A stretch of DNA of 41,479 nt, from the NCBI GenBank assembly GCA_025457915.1, contig JALOTL010000027.1, positions 1-41,479 on the forward strand, given 5' to 3'. Below the pieces are notes generated by a model. The model saw only the letters and a list, made by a program, of their open reading frames with translations, searched no databases and was not told the origin of the DNA. Source of the DNA: Spirochaetota bacterium (GTDB lineage Bacteria; Spirochaetota; UBA4802; UBA5550). Position 1 is the first letter of the stretch. The number at the start of each line of letters is the position of its first letter. This document shows positions 41,413-41,479 of the stretch, piece by piece. Both the position numbers and the translations under genes were made by a program.

Positions 41413-41479
41413 TCTTGATAAATATTTAAAGATATGCGGTCATTTGTCCTGATAAGGGACCGGCTTTTTCCATGGATTC

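Noticed and set aside
1-41479. tRNA, rRNA, CRISPR arrays or replication origins
   Set aside because: No regularly spaced repeats, cloverleaf-like sequences or rRNA segments were seen on either strand.

Overview
The window looks like a chromosomal segment of a moderately GC-rich diderm (Gram-negative-type) bacterium. The abundance of predicted lipoproteins with relaxed lipoboxes (LFSC, SLSC, LISC), a C-terminal-Phe outer-membrane barrel, a DUF1566/Lcl-type secreted protein, AGG-rich arginine coding and a methyl-accepting chemotaxis protein would fit a spirochaete-like lineage. That placement is an inference; no rRNA or other phylogenetic marker is present. No tRNA, rRNA or CRISPR array was seen.

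Region 1 (1-7000) is accessory and patchy. A Fur-box-like site precedes two successive two-gene cassettes. Each cassette is a TPR-like lipoprotein (A) followed by a secreted, charged protein (B) whose C-terminal tip switches abruptly to AT-rich sequence. A relic of the A gene lies at about 6660-6726. Between them is an island with two PIN-domain toxin-antitoxin pairs, flanked by two inverted copies of a ~110-bp MITE-like element. A ~220-bp direct repeat that still carries a short open frame is interleaved with the island. A secreted DUF1566 protein follows.

Region 2 (7000-13551, minus strand) encodes a large Ig-like/LamG-like surface lipoprotein and a tandem array of six paralogous ~200-residue lipoproteins. 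Several of these have their own TTGAAA-N16-TANTAT promoters and hairpin terminators packed into the gaps. Region 3 (13943-19379) is a four-gene operon: FecR-domain protein, small secreted protein, outer-membrane beta-barrel, and CHASE2-adenylate cyclase. It looks like an envelope-sensing cAMP module.

Region 4 (19505-34836) is mostly core: CtpA-type S41 protease, TsaD, two unrecognised cytosolic proteins, a phospholipase-D-like lipoprotein, a giant TPR/DUF3857/transglutaminase protein, RadC, a secreted esterase, and a minus-strand run of tatD, nadB, GNAT, aminotransferase and NYN nuclease (the last four overlapping). Region 5 (34988-41479) holds a metallophosphoesterase that lacks its GNH/GNC metal motif. 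A perfect consensus sigma-70 promoter then drives a three-gene unit: an output-less HAMP membrane protein, a TauE/SafE permease and a multi-TM chemoreceptor. The window ends with a PP2C/SpoIIE-type phosphatase relic and a beta-lactamase-family lipoprotein.

The best candidates for undescribed biology are the A-B cassettes with divergent tips, the six-gene lipoprotein array, the FecR/OMP/CHASE2-cyclase operon and the HAMP/TauE/chemoreceptor operon.
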